This document shows positions 9,103 through 16,804 of a DNA stretch of 64,000 nt, one piece after another. Below the pieces are notes generated by a model. It searched no databases. It was not told where the DNA came from and saw nothing but the letters and a program-made list of their open reading frames with translations. The DNA comes from Rhodococcus sp. UNC23MFCrub1.1 (lineage in GTDB: Bacteria > Actinomycetota > Actinomycetes > Mycobacteriales > Mycobacteriaceae), in assembly GCF_000686025.1 (NCBI RefSeq), contig NZ_JMLQ01000008.1:124001-188000 (forward strand). The letters are read 5' to 3'. The position numbers and the translations under genes were made by a program. The stretch's first letter is position 1, and every line of letters begins with the position of its first letter.

Positions 9103-9765
9103 ATGACCACCGATCTCACCGTCGAGACAGAGCGTGAGCAGCGCGATGTCCGTCGCCGCAAGGTTCGAGCGCTCCTCGCGGGCGGGCTGGTTCTCGGCGT
9201 GGGAGCGGCGGTGACATTGGCCGTCTGGACCGACAACGTGTTCGGGCAAGCACAGTTCTCGGCGGAGAACTGGAACGTCCAGGGCGACTTCTCCACCGGT
9301 GGTACCGGCGTCTGGAACGAGTACGACACGGTCGGAACAGCCGGCACCTTCGCGTACACCACGGGTTTCGCGGCCATGAGTCCTGGCTTGACGGTCTACG
9401 CGCCGGTGGCACTTCGAGTCGGCACCGGCACTACCCCGGGCGGCGCCTACCCGGCAGACGTGACACTGAACGGAGCGACTCCGATCACGGGTCCCCTTGC
9501 CACCGCGCTGACCTACCAGGTGGTGTCGGGCGTCTCGGCGGACAACTGCAACGCAGCGATACTGGGCGGTGGAACCGACGTCGTCGTGGCCGGCAGTGCA
9601 CTCGGGGACGGGAGCGCCGTGGACGCGATCAGTGTGCCTGCTGACGGCAGTCCGGTGTCGCTGTGCTTCGCCGTGACCCTTCCGCAGGCCGTCGCCCCGA
9701 ACGTCGTGGCGGGACAGACGACGGGCGTCGTCACGTGGCAGTTCGCAGCCGAAGCGGTGGTCTGA
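9103..9765 (+). CDS. SipW-dependent-type signal peptide protein (1)
   Basis: This 220-residue exported protein begins with an Arg-rich n-region (DVRRRKVRALL) and a hydrophobic core GGLVLGVGAAVTLAVW. Then comes the characteristic W-T-D and, about ten residues on, F-S-A-x-N-W-N-V-x-G. This arrangement matches the signal class recognised by SipW peptidases (TasA/camelysin type). The mature domain is about 180 residues, rich in Gly, Ala, Val and Thr with two Cys, consistent with a beta-sandwich. A peptidase of the SipW type is encoded two genes downstream. By analogy with TasA it may form surface fibres; that role is inferred. Confidence 0.75.
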   Translation: MTTDLTVETEREQRDVRRRKVRALLAGGLVLGVGAAVTLAVWTDNVFGQAQFSAENWNVQGDFSTGGTGVWNEYDTVGTAGTFAYTTGFAAMSPGLTVYAPVALRVGTGTTPGGAYPADVTLNGATPITGPLATALTYQVVSGVSADNCNAAILGGGTDVVVAGSALGDGSAVDAISVPADGSPVSLCFAVTLPQAVAPNVVAGQTTGVVTWQFAAEAVV

Positions 9766-9789
9766 CTTCGGTCACGTCGCAACAGTCTC

Positions 9790-10446
9790 GTGGTTCGACA
9801 CAGGTCCTCACGGACCCGCCTGATCCCGATGCCTGGTAGGCGGGCCCGTGTCGGCGCGGCCCTCTTGCTCGTGGTGGGCGCCGTCGTCGCGGCCCTCAGC
9901 GCGACCACTGTCGCGGCATCCTGGGTGGACCGGGCAATCGGCAGTTCTCGTTTCACCACCAGCCCGTTCGGTCTGGAGTCTTCCGTGAACAACGGCGGTA
10001 CGTGGGCGGCGCATCCGGCGAACGCGCCTGCCGTCATGACTCTCAGCGCCGCATCGCTTCTTCCCGGCCAGTCCACGTACGGCGCCGTGTCGCTCCGGGC
10101 TGTCACCGCGTCGCCCCAGATCCGCGTCACCGTGGACGCGACCTCGACCACTGCTGGGCTCGGATCCGTGCTGCGGTACTCCGTCATCCGCTCGGCGACC
10201 TGTGTCGCGGCGAACTTCACCGCACCCGGGGCGTCCTATGTCATCGGATCGGCCGCGGCGGACGTACCGGTGACGACAGATTCTGCAGCGAACGCCGTGA
10301 TTCTGCCCGCGGGAACCTCCAGTGCGACGGGCTCCCCTGTGCCCCTGTGTTTTCGGCTGAGCCTGCCGGACACGCTGGCGGTGTGGACCAACTCGACACT
10401 ACAAACTTCGTTCCCCGCGACGTGGACCTTCGTCGGAACGACATGA
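9790..10446 (+). CDS. SipW-dependent-type signal peptide protein (2)
   Basis: This 218-residue protein is built like its upstream neighbour. It has a basic start and a hydrophobic stretch (RVGAALLLVVGAVVAALSAT), then ASWVDRAIGSSRFTTSPFGLE, the W-x-D followed by F-x-T/S of SipW-class signals. The C-terminal PVPLCFRLSLPD parallels SPVSLCFAVTLPQ in the first protein, so the two are probably paralogues. The GTG at 9790 lacks a clear Shine-Dalgarno; an in-frame ATG 13 codons later is an alternative start that keeps the signal peptide. It is likely cotranscribed with 9103 (24-base gap). Confidence 0.7.
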   Translation: MVRHRSSRTRLIPMPGRRARVGAALLLVVGAVVAALSATTVAASWVDRAIGSSRFTTSPFGLESSVNNGGTWAAHPANAPAVMTLSAASLLPGQSTYGAVSLRAVTASPQIRVTVDATSTTAGLGSVLRYSVIRSATCVAANFTAPGASYVIGSAAADVPVTTDSAANAVILPAGTSSATGSPVPLCFRLSLPDTLAVWTNSTLQTSFPATWTFVGTT

Positions 10447-10471
10447 GCCCGCCCGGAACGGAGTGTTCTCC

Positions 10472-10996
10472 ATGACTACTCGCCACGTGGCCCCCACCGA
10501 GCGGCGGGCCCTCACGCGCATCGGCGATGCCGTGCTGAACGTGCTCGCGGTCGGTGGTGTGGTGTGCATCGTTCTGGTGATCCTGGCGTTCACGATGAAC
10601 ATCACGCTCATCATGTTCAAGACCGGCTCCATGTCGCCCACCATCCCCACCGGATCGCTGGCCGTTGTACGCGAAGTCGCCGCCGACACAGTGGCTCCCG
10701 GTGACATCGTGACCGTCGACCGGGCCGGAGAACTCCCCGTCACGCACCGGGTGGTGCGGACGTCACCCAGCACGGACGGCACGACCGTTCTGGAACTCAA
10801 GGGCGATGCCAACGAGTACGAGGACCCCGCCGGATACAAGGTCACGGAGGTCCGCAAGGTTCTGTGGTCGATCCCCGGCCTCGCGAAGGTGATCGTGTGG
10901 TTCTCGCACCCGTTGGTGCTGGGGGCGATCACCATCGCCATGACGGTGCTGGTCGTCGCCGTCTTCTGGCCCCGAACACCGCGGGCGAGAACCTGA
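10472..10996 (+). CDS. sipW: Signal peptidase I, SipW (ER/archaeal) type
   Basis: This 174-residue membrane peptidase has an N-terminal transmembrane helix (VLAVGGVVCIVLVILAF, about residues 25-41). The catalytic Ser lies in KTGSMSPTIPTGSLAVV. Instead of the Lys of ordinary bacterial enzymes it has His in the box VTHRVVR, which marks the Ser-His SipW/eukaryotic type. A second membrane helix ends the protein (LGAITIAMTVLVVAVFW). It should remove signal peptides from the special exported proteins encoded at 9103, 9790 and 10996. The ATG at 10472 is chosen for the GGAACGGAG spaced 8 bases away; a GTG at 10463 is the alternative. Its stop overlaps the next start (TGATG). Confidence 0.85.
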   Translation: MTTRHVAPTERRALTRIGDAVLNVLAVGGVVCIVLVILAFTMNITLIMFKTGSMSPTIPTGSLAVVREVAADTVAPGDIVTVDRAGELPVTHRVVRTSPSTDGTTVLELKGDANEYEDPAGYKVTEVRKVLWSIPGLAKVIVWFSHPLVLGAITIAMTVLVVAVFWPRTPRART

Positions 10997-12459
10997 TGCG
11001 TCGACGCCTCTCCACGGCCGTCGTTCTCGTCGCGGTGCTGTCGACCTTCGTCGCGACGGTCGTCCGCACCTCCTCCACCGACGCCGCGTGGGTCGGGCGA
11101 GAGCACCTCGCCACCACCGTGACGCCCGGATACTGGCCGACGAGCGGTAGCGCGTACGCGGAGGCGGGGCGAGTCGTGTCTGCCTCCGGTCTCGTGTTCA
11201 ATCTGCTTTCCGGTGGAACCAGCATGCCGTGGTCCGGGGTGACCGCGAGCAGGACTCAGACGGTTCCCGGTGCCTCGACTGCCTCGAACGCCGGGCCGTA
11301 TCGCAACGGCGGCGTACTGGGCCTGGTCAACCAGCTGATCTCCCGAGGGGCCACCGACACCTCCCCGATCGTCGGTGACACGTGCGCGTCCTATGCATGG
11401 GGTCCGGGTTCACCGCCCCAGTGCACCGGTGCTGCCCAGAAGGTGTACGCGACGAGCACATTGTCGACCTACACACTGCGCGCAGAACTGCTTGCCGGTC
11501 TGGGGTCCGTGCAGGTCGTCACTCTGCCCTCCGCGGTCACGGCCACGGCGTCCTGCAACTTCTCCACGTCGACGGCGTCGACCACCGCGACCGGGGCTCG
11601 CGCGGCCAACGCGACCGCCGGCGATCAGGGCACGATCAGCATCCGAAATCAGGCCGTCGCGATACCCGCGGCGGGCGGAACGACGGCGTTCGACCGCCCG
11701 ACCGGAGTGCTGGTTCCGCGGCTCGCGGGAACGATCACCAGTGCGGTGACCCAGTCTGCCGGCCAGGCACGGTCGACACTGACGGTCGACGGCACCCTCA
11801 CCTACATCGGACTCGTTCCGATCACGTTCCGGCTCGTGGTCGTCGACGCGATGTGTGGGAAGGATGTCGCAGCGCCGGTCGTAGCGAGCGCGGAGCCCGC
11901 TGCTCGGGTAGCGGTGCCGGAGGCCTTCTCGACGACTCCGGCGGCCCCGTCGACGACGCCGGAAGCAGCGACGTCAACAGCCGGTACGACGACGACGACC
12001 TCGGCAGAGACCGCGACCACCGCAGCGACCACCACATCGACCACCGCCTCGACCACGACGACGACCGTCACGACGGCACCGACGCCGACGATCACCATCG
12101 CACCGACACCTGACACGACGGACAACCCCCTGACGACGACCGCGATCACGGCCTCGACCACCACGGCCTCGACCACCACGGCCTCGACCACCACCTCCGT
12201 CACGCCCGCGGCGACCGAGTTCTCCGGCCCACCCGACGGGTCCGTGACGAGACTGGTGACATCGGACGGCCTGACGTGTGTGGCCGGCACCCCCACCGAG
12301 GACGCGGTGCCGTTCGCGTGTGGTGACGGGTCGGCGGTCGTCTTCACTCCGGTGGCGCTGTCGCCACCTGGCATCGCCGCTGCCACGACCGACGGGCTCT
12401 GGTCGCCGAGGACGCTCACGGGGGAGACGGTGCCGGTGGAGGCGGCCACCCGGGCGTGA
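10996..12459 (+). CDS. Large Thr/Ala-rich exported protein of SipW locus
   Basis: This 487-residue protein starts inside the stop of the peptidase gene, so it is translationally coupled to it. Its N-terminus (RRRLSTAVVLVAVLSTFVATVV, then DAAWVGREHLATT) resembles the other SipW-class signals. Residues about 40-295 form a Gly/Ser/Thr-rich domain with a few Cys. Residues about 310-410 are a low-complexity Thr/Ala/Ser/Pro stretch, likely O-glycosylated or a wall-spanning stalk. A short Cys-containing C-terminal domain follows. There is no LPXTG or lipobox. It could be the anchor or minor subunit of a surface structure; the function is unknown. Confidence 0.7.
   Translation: MRRRLSTAVVLVAVLSTFVATVVRTSSTDAAWVGREHLATTVTPGYWPTSGSAYAEAGRVVSASGLVFNLLSGGTSMPWSGVTASRTQTVPGASTASNAGPYRNGGVLGLVNQLISRGATDTSPIVGDTCASYAWGPGSPPQCTGAAQKVYATSTLSTYTLRAELLAGLGSVQVVTLPSAVTATASCNFSTSTASTTATGARAANATAGDQGTISIRNQAVAIPAAGGTTAFDRPTGVLVPRLAGTITSAVTQSAGQARSTLTVDGTLTYIGLVPITFRLVVVDAMCGKDVAAPVVASAEPAARVAVPEAFSTTPAAPSTTPEAATSTAGTTTTTSAETATTAATTTSTTASTTTTTVTTAPTPTITIAPTPDTTDNPLTTTAITASTTTASTTTASTTTSVTPAATEFSGPPDGSVTRLVTSDGLTCVAGTPTEDAVPFACGDGSAVVFTPVALSPPGIAAATTDGLWSPRTLTGETVPVEAATRA
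12148..12192 (+). repeat. Three tandem 15-bp repeats in Thr-rich coding region
   Basis: Three identical head-to-tail copies of ACGGCCTCGACCACC, each encoding T-A-S-T-T, lie in the stalk of the 10996-12459 protein. Copy number could change by slippage without breaking the frame. Confidence 0.85.
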
Positions 12460-12509
12460 CGCTGCCCTCCCGCCGTTTGTCGTCCCCCACCCCCGGGTAG
12501 TCGAGGAGG

Positions 12510-13175
12510 GTGACTTCTCCCGCCGTTCTGTTCGACATCGACGGCACGCTCGTCGATTCGAACTACGCCCATGTCCACGCCTGGGCTCGTGCCTTCTCCG
12601 ACGCCGGTATCGCTGTGGACTCGTGGCGGATTCACCGCTCGATCGGCATGGACGGCGCGAAGCTGCTCTCGTCGCTGGCCGGTGACGCGGACGACGCCGC
12701 TGCCTCGCATGCGAAGGAACTACACACGCAGTACTACGAGGAGATGTCCTCCTTGCTGTCGCCGCTGCCCGGTGCGCTCGACCTGCTCGGCGCGGTAGCA
12801 GACCGCGGGCTGCAGGTCGTGCTCGCCACCTCGGCACCGGAGAACGAACTCGCGATCCTTCGCGGACTTCTCGGGGTCGAGGAGATCGTCTCGGAGTTGA
12901 CGTCGTCGGAGGACGTCGAGACGGCGAAGCCGGAGCCGCGCATCGTCGACATCGCGCTGGACCGTGCCGGCGTCGGTGCCGAGCGCGCCGTCTTCGTCGG
13001 GGATTCCGTGTGGGACGTGAAGGCATCCGTCACAGCGGGCGTCCCGTGTATCGGAGTGCGCAGTGGCGGCGTCTCGAGTGCCGAGTTGACCGAGGCCGGC
13101 GCCACCGCGGTGTACGACGATCCTGCAGACCTGTTGGCGCACATCGACAGTTCGATGATCGCGCGCCTCGAATGA
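12510..13175 (+). CDS. HAD-superfamily hydrolase (phosphatase-like)
   Basis: This 221-residue HAD subfamily IA protein has motif I DIDGTLVDS at residues 8-16, with the nucleophile Asp and acid/base Asp. Motif II is the LATSAP segment, the conserved Lys is in ETAKPEP, and motif III is VFVGDSVWD. Such enzymes dephosphorylate small sugar phosphates, phosphoglycolate and similar compounds. An in-frame TAG at 12498 leaves GTG 12510 as the only start; GAGGAGG lies directly against it, an unusually short spacing. The stop overlaps the ATG of the GH15 enzyme, so a sugar-phosphate substrate is plausible but unproven. Confidence 0.85.
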   Translation: MTSPAVLFDIDGTLVDSNYAHVHAWARAFSDAGIAVDSWRIHRSIGMDGAKLLSSLAGDADDAAASHAKELHTQYYEEMSSLLSPLPGALDLLGAVADRGLQVVLATSAPENELAILRGLLGVEEIVSELTSSEDVETAKPEPRIVDIALDRAGVGAERAVFVGDSVWDVKASVTAGVPCIGVRSGGVSSAELTEAGATAVYDDPADLLAHIDSSMIARLE

Positions 13176-14980
13176 GAGAGAACGGCTACGCACCGATCGA
13201 GAACTACGCGGCGATCGGCGACGGCCGCACCGTCGCGCTCATCGCGGACGACGGGCGCATCGACTGGTTTCCCGTTCCCAATCTCGACACCGCGCCGGTG
13301 TTCGCGGCACTGCTCGACGCCGAGTCCGGCGGCCACATCTCGATGCGCCCGGCGGAGGACTTCACGACCACGCGTCGGTACGCCGACGGCACCAATGTCC
13401 TGGTCACGACGTTCACCACCGAGTCGGGCGTCGTGAACGTCACGGACTCACTGAACACCGGTGTGGCGGGACGCCTTCCGTGGACCGAGCTCGCACGGCG
13501 CGTCGAGGGCGTCGAGGGCAGTGTCGACATGGAGTGGTCCGTCGCTCCGGGGACGTGTCTGGGAACGGCGTCGCCGTGGTCGTACGAGACGGTGCACGGT
13601 ACGGTGCTGCGCGTCGACGGTGTCACTCTGGGCGTGCGTACTCTCAATGCCGACGACATCGAGCTCGAATCTCGCTCCATCAGTGGTCGATTCACCACCG
13701 CGGTCGGTTCGCGCTCCCTCGTGGCCGTGGTCGGTACCGAGGTGGAACCGTTGTATCTCCCGGTGCCGGAGGACGTCGACTCGGGCATCGATCGTACGAT
13801 CGCGAACTGGCAGATGTGGTCCGAGGAGTTCCGGTACGAGGGCCCCTGGCACGACGAGGTCCATCGCAGCGCCCTCGCACTGAAGCTATTGTTGTACAGC
13901 CCGTCCGGTGCCATCGCGGCGGCGGCGACGACCTCGCTGCCGGAGCGGTGGGCCGGTGCCAAGAACTGGGACTACCGCTACGCGTGGGTGCGTGACACCG
14001 CGTACACGATCAAGGCGCTGATCCGCTTCGGTCTGCGCGAGGAGGTCCACGCCGCGGTGGCGTGGCTGCTGCGCATCATCCGCAGCAACGAGCAGATCAC
14101 GCAGGTGTTCTACACCCTGAACGGTGAGATCCCGGGCGGCTCGACATATCCCGACGTGCCGGGGTGGCGCGGGGTCGGTCCGGTGATCAACGGAAACGAG
14201 GCGGCAACTCAGTTGCAGCAGGGGATCTTCGGTGACCTGTTCGACATCGTGTCCCTCTACGTGGACGCGGGCAACGTACTCGACGCGCCCACGGGCCGAC
14301 TCCTCGCGGAGATCGCCGACACGACGTGTGACATCTGGCGCCGTAAGGACGCCGGAATCTGGGAGCTGCCCACGATCCGGCACTACACATCCTCCAAGAT
14401 GGGCTGCTGGCACGCGCTCGACCGTGCGGTGCACCTCTCCGAGCAGGGCATGATTCCCGGCATCGCGGACAGGTGGGTGACCGAGCGCGACCACATCGCC
14501 CAGTGGATCGACGACAATTGCTGGTCCGAGTCCCGCGGCGCCTACGTCTGGTACCCGGGCACGGATGAGCTCGACGCCTCCGTGTTGCTGCACGCGGGCA
14601 GTCGGTGCGTCGACGACGAGCGGATGTCGAGGACCGTCGACGCTCTGCGCGACGAACTCGGTTCCGGCGACCACCTCTATCGCTACTCCGGCATGCAGAT
14701 GGTCGAGGGTACGTTCGTCGCCTGCTCGTTCTGGGTCGTCGGCGCCCTCGCCAAGCTCGGCCGCGACGACGAGGCCAGCGCACTCATGGATCGACTGGTC
14801 ACCAGCGGCAACGACGTCGGCCTCTTCGCCGAGATGATCGATCCCGACCGGTCGGCCGAGGACGAGCCGTCGACCTTTCTGGGCAACTTCCCGCAGGGGC
14901 TCTCCCATCTCGCTCTCATCAACGCTGCGCTCACTCTCGCCAGCGGCCACGACCACACGACCTCCGACACAGGAAAGTAG
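13172..14980 (+). CDS. Glycoside hydrolase family 15 (trehalase/glucoamylase-like)
   Basis: This 602-residue cytoplasmic protein begins with the family's N-terminal segment YAPIENYAAIGDGRTVALI followed by DGRIDWFPVPNLD. The catalytic (alpha/alpha)6 barrel follows from about residue 240: WAGAKNWDYRYAWVRDTAYT, VINGNEAATQLQQGIFGDLFD, and near the end SFLGNFPQGLSHLALINAA. Actinobacterial GH15 proteins of this form include trehalases that cleave trehalose to glucose, so trehalose turnover is the best guess over glucoamylase action. The start overlaps the HAD stop (ATGA). The next gene follows after 6 bases, placing this enzyme in a four-gene run. Confidence 0.85.
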   Translation: MRENGYAPIENYAAIGDGRTVALIADDGRIDWFPVPNLDTAPVFAALLDAESGGHISMRPAEDFTTTRRYADGTNVLVTTFTTESGVVNVTDSLNTGVAGRLPWTELARRVEGVEGSVDMEWSVAPGTCLGTASPWSYETVHGTVLRVDGVTLGVRTLNADDIELESRSISGRFTTAVGSRSLVAVVGTEVEPLYLPVPEDVDSGIDRTIANWQMWSEEFRYEGPWHDEVHRSALALKLLLYSPSGAIAAAATTSLPERWAGAKNWDYRYAWVRDTAYTIKALIRFGLREEVHAAVAWLLRIIRSNEQITQVFYTLNGEIPGGSTYPDVPGWRGVGPVINGNEAATQLQQGIFGDLFDIVSLYVDAGNVLDAPTGRLLAEIADTTCDIWRRKDAGIWELPTIRHYTSSKMGCWHALDRAVHLSEQGMIPGIADRWVTERDHIAQWIDDNCWSESRGAYVWYPGTDELDASVLLHAGSRCVDDERMSRTVDALRDELGSGDHLYRYSGMQMVEGTFVACSFWVVGALAKLGRDDEASALMDRLVTSGNDVGLFAEMIDPDRSAEDEPSTFLGNFPQGLSHLALINAALTLASGHDHTTSDTGK

Positions 14981-14986
14981 GACCAC

Positions 14987-15787
14987 ATGGACCTCGGAAT
15001 CACTGGCAGAACTGCTGTCGTCACCGGCGCGGACTCGGGAATCGGGTGGTGCACGGCGCAGATGCTGCTCGACGAGGGTGTCCGGGTCTTCGTCACGGAC
15101 AAGGACCAGGACAAGCTGGCCGCCGGCGCTGCCGAGCTCACCGGACCGGAGGGTGCCGTCACGGCGTTCGCCGCGGACGTGACGAAGCCCGCCGACGTCG
15201 AGGCGATGCACGCGAAGGCGGTCGAGGCGCTCGGCACCGTGGACATCCTGGTGCAGAGCGCCGGCATCACCGGCGCACAGGGCATGTTCCACGAGATCGA
15301 CGACGACGGGTGGTCGACGACGATCGAGGTCGACCTTCTCGGGCCGGTGCGCGTCGTGCGCGCCTTCCTTCCCGAACTCCGCGCGGGCGGATGGGGGCGC
15401 ATCGTGTTGCTCGCGTCCGAGGACGCGGAGCAGCCCTACATCGACGAGCTGCCCTACTGTGCGGCCAAGGCCGGCATCCTCTCGCTGGTCAAGGGACTGT
15501 CGAAGACGTATGCGTCCGAGGGTGTCCTGGTGAACGCGGTGTCTCCTGCCTTCATCCACACCCCGATGACGGACGCGATGATGGACAAGCGAGCCGACGA
15601 GCGTGGCACCGACCGCGACGAGGCCATCGAGAGCTTCCTGAAGGAGGACCGGCCGTTCATGGAACTCGGCCGACGGGGTACCCCGGAGGAGGTGGCGTCG
15701 GTGATCACGTTCCTGTGCTCGGAGCGCGCCAGCTTCGTCAACGGCTCGAACTACCGCGTCGACTCCGGTTCCGTCGCGACCATCTAG
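14987..15787 (+). CDS. SDR family oxidoreductase
   Basis: This 266-residue classical short-chain dehydrogenase has the cofactor motif TGADSGIG at about residues 13-20. The catalytic set is Ser in VLLASEDAEQPY and the Y-x3-K of YCAAKAG. A C-terminal NGSNYRVDSGS closes the Rossmann fold. The position after the glycine motif (VFVTDKDQ) suggests NAD preference through the Asp. The substrate is unknown. It starts 6 bases after the GH15 stop and is followed 15 bases later by an F420-type dehydrogenase, so a linked sugar or alcohol oxidation is possible. Confidence 0.85.
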   Translation: MDLGITGRTAVVTGADSGIGWCTAQMLLDEGVRVFVTDKDQDKLAAGAAELTGPEGAVTAFAADVTKPADVEAMHAKAVEALGTVDILVQSAGITGAQGMFHEIDDDGWSTTIEVDLLGPVRVVRAFLPELRAGGWGRIVLLASEDAEQPYIDELPYCAAKAGILSLVKGLSKTYASEGVLVNAVSPAFIHTPMTDAMMDKRADERGTDRDEAIESFLKEDRPFMELGRRGTPEEVASVITFLCSERASFVNGSNYRVDSGSVATI

Positions 15788-15802
15788 AGAGGACCCACGC
15801 CC

Positions 15803-16792
15803 ATGACACGTTTCGGCTACACCCTCATGACCGAGCAGAGCGGACCGAAGCAGCTCGTCGACTACGCCGTGAAGGCGGAGGACGTCGGGTTCGACTTCGA
15901 GGTGTCCAGCGATCACTACTCACCCTGGTTGTCGTCGCAGGGACACGCGTCCTACGCCTGGACGATGCTCGGCGCGGTGGCGCAGGCGACGTCCCGAGTC
16001 GGCCTCTACACGTACGTGACCTGCCCCATCATCAGGTACCACCCGGCGATCGTCGCGCAGAAGGCGGCAACGCTGCAGATCCTCGCCGACGGCCGTTTCA
16101 CGCTGGGCCTGGGAAGCGGCGAGAACCTGAACGAGCACGTCGTCGGCGAGGGTTGGCCCTCGGTGGACAAGCGTCAGGACATGTTCGAGGAAGCGGTCAA
16201 GATCATCCGGCAACTTCAGTCGGGTGAACTGATCACGTGGCAGGGCGAGCACTACCGCGTCGACTCGGCGCGCCTGTGGGACACCCCCGAACACCCGCTC
16301 GAGATCGGCATCGCGGTCTCGGGGTCGAAGTCGATCGAGCGGTTCGCGCCGCTCGGCGACCACATGATCTCGACGGAGCCGAAGTCCGAGCTGGTCGAGG
16401 GCTGGGACAAGGCCAGGCACATCGGCACGGGCCTGAACCGGGAGTCGAAGAAGATCGGTCAGATCCCCATCTGCTGGGGTCCGGACGAGAAGGCGGCCAC
16501 CGAGCTCGCGCACGACCAGTTCCGCTGGTTCGCAGGTGGGTGGGCCGTGAACGCGGACCTGCCGACGACGGCCGGCTTCGCGGGTGCGACACAGTTCGTC
16601 CGGCCGGAGGACGTGGCCGGAACCATCCCCTGCGGACCGGATCTCGATGCGATCGTCGAGAAGGTGGCGCCCTACTGGGAGGCCGGTTTCACCGACATCG
16701 CACTCGTGCAGGTCGGCGACGAGACCCAGGAGCGCTTCCTTGCCGAGGCCGCCGGGCCACTGCTCGAGAAGCTCCGCGCAGCGTCCTCCTGA
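15803..16792 (+). CDS. LLM-class F420-dependent oxidoreductase (G6PDH family)
   Basis: This 329-residue luciferase-like TIM-barrel protein belongs to the group related to F420-dependent glucose-6-phosphate dehydrogenase. Typical segments are FDFEVSSDHYSPWLSSQGHASYAW near the N-terminus, TCPIIRYHPAIVAQKAATLQILADGRFTLGLGSGENLNEHV and the C-terminal FTDIALVQVGDETQERFL. Coenzyme F420 is expected from mycolate actinobacteria. The substrate may be a sugar phosphate, alcohol or hydroxy acid; family members vary widely. An AGAGAGG run precedes the ATG at 15803. It is the last gene of the HAD-GH15-SDR-LLM run and converges on the permease at 16805. Confidence 0.85.
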   Translation: MTRFGYTLMTEQSGPKQLVDYAVKAEDVGFDFEVSSDHYSPWLSSQGHASYAWTMLGAVAQATSRVGLYTYVTCPIIRYHPAIVAQKAATLQILADGRFTLGLGSGENLNEHVVGEGWPSVDKRQDMFEEAVKIIRQLQSGELITWQGEHYRVDSARLWDTPEHPLEIGIAVSGSKSIERFAPLGDHMISTEPKSELVEGWDKARHIGTGLNRESKKIGQIPICWGPDEKAATELAHDQFRWFAGGWAVNADLPTTAGFAGATQFVRPEDVAGTIPCGPDLDAIVEKVAPYWEAGFTDIALVQVGDETQERFLAEAAGPLLEKLRAASS

Positions 16793-16804
16793 CCGACGGG
16801 TCGA

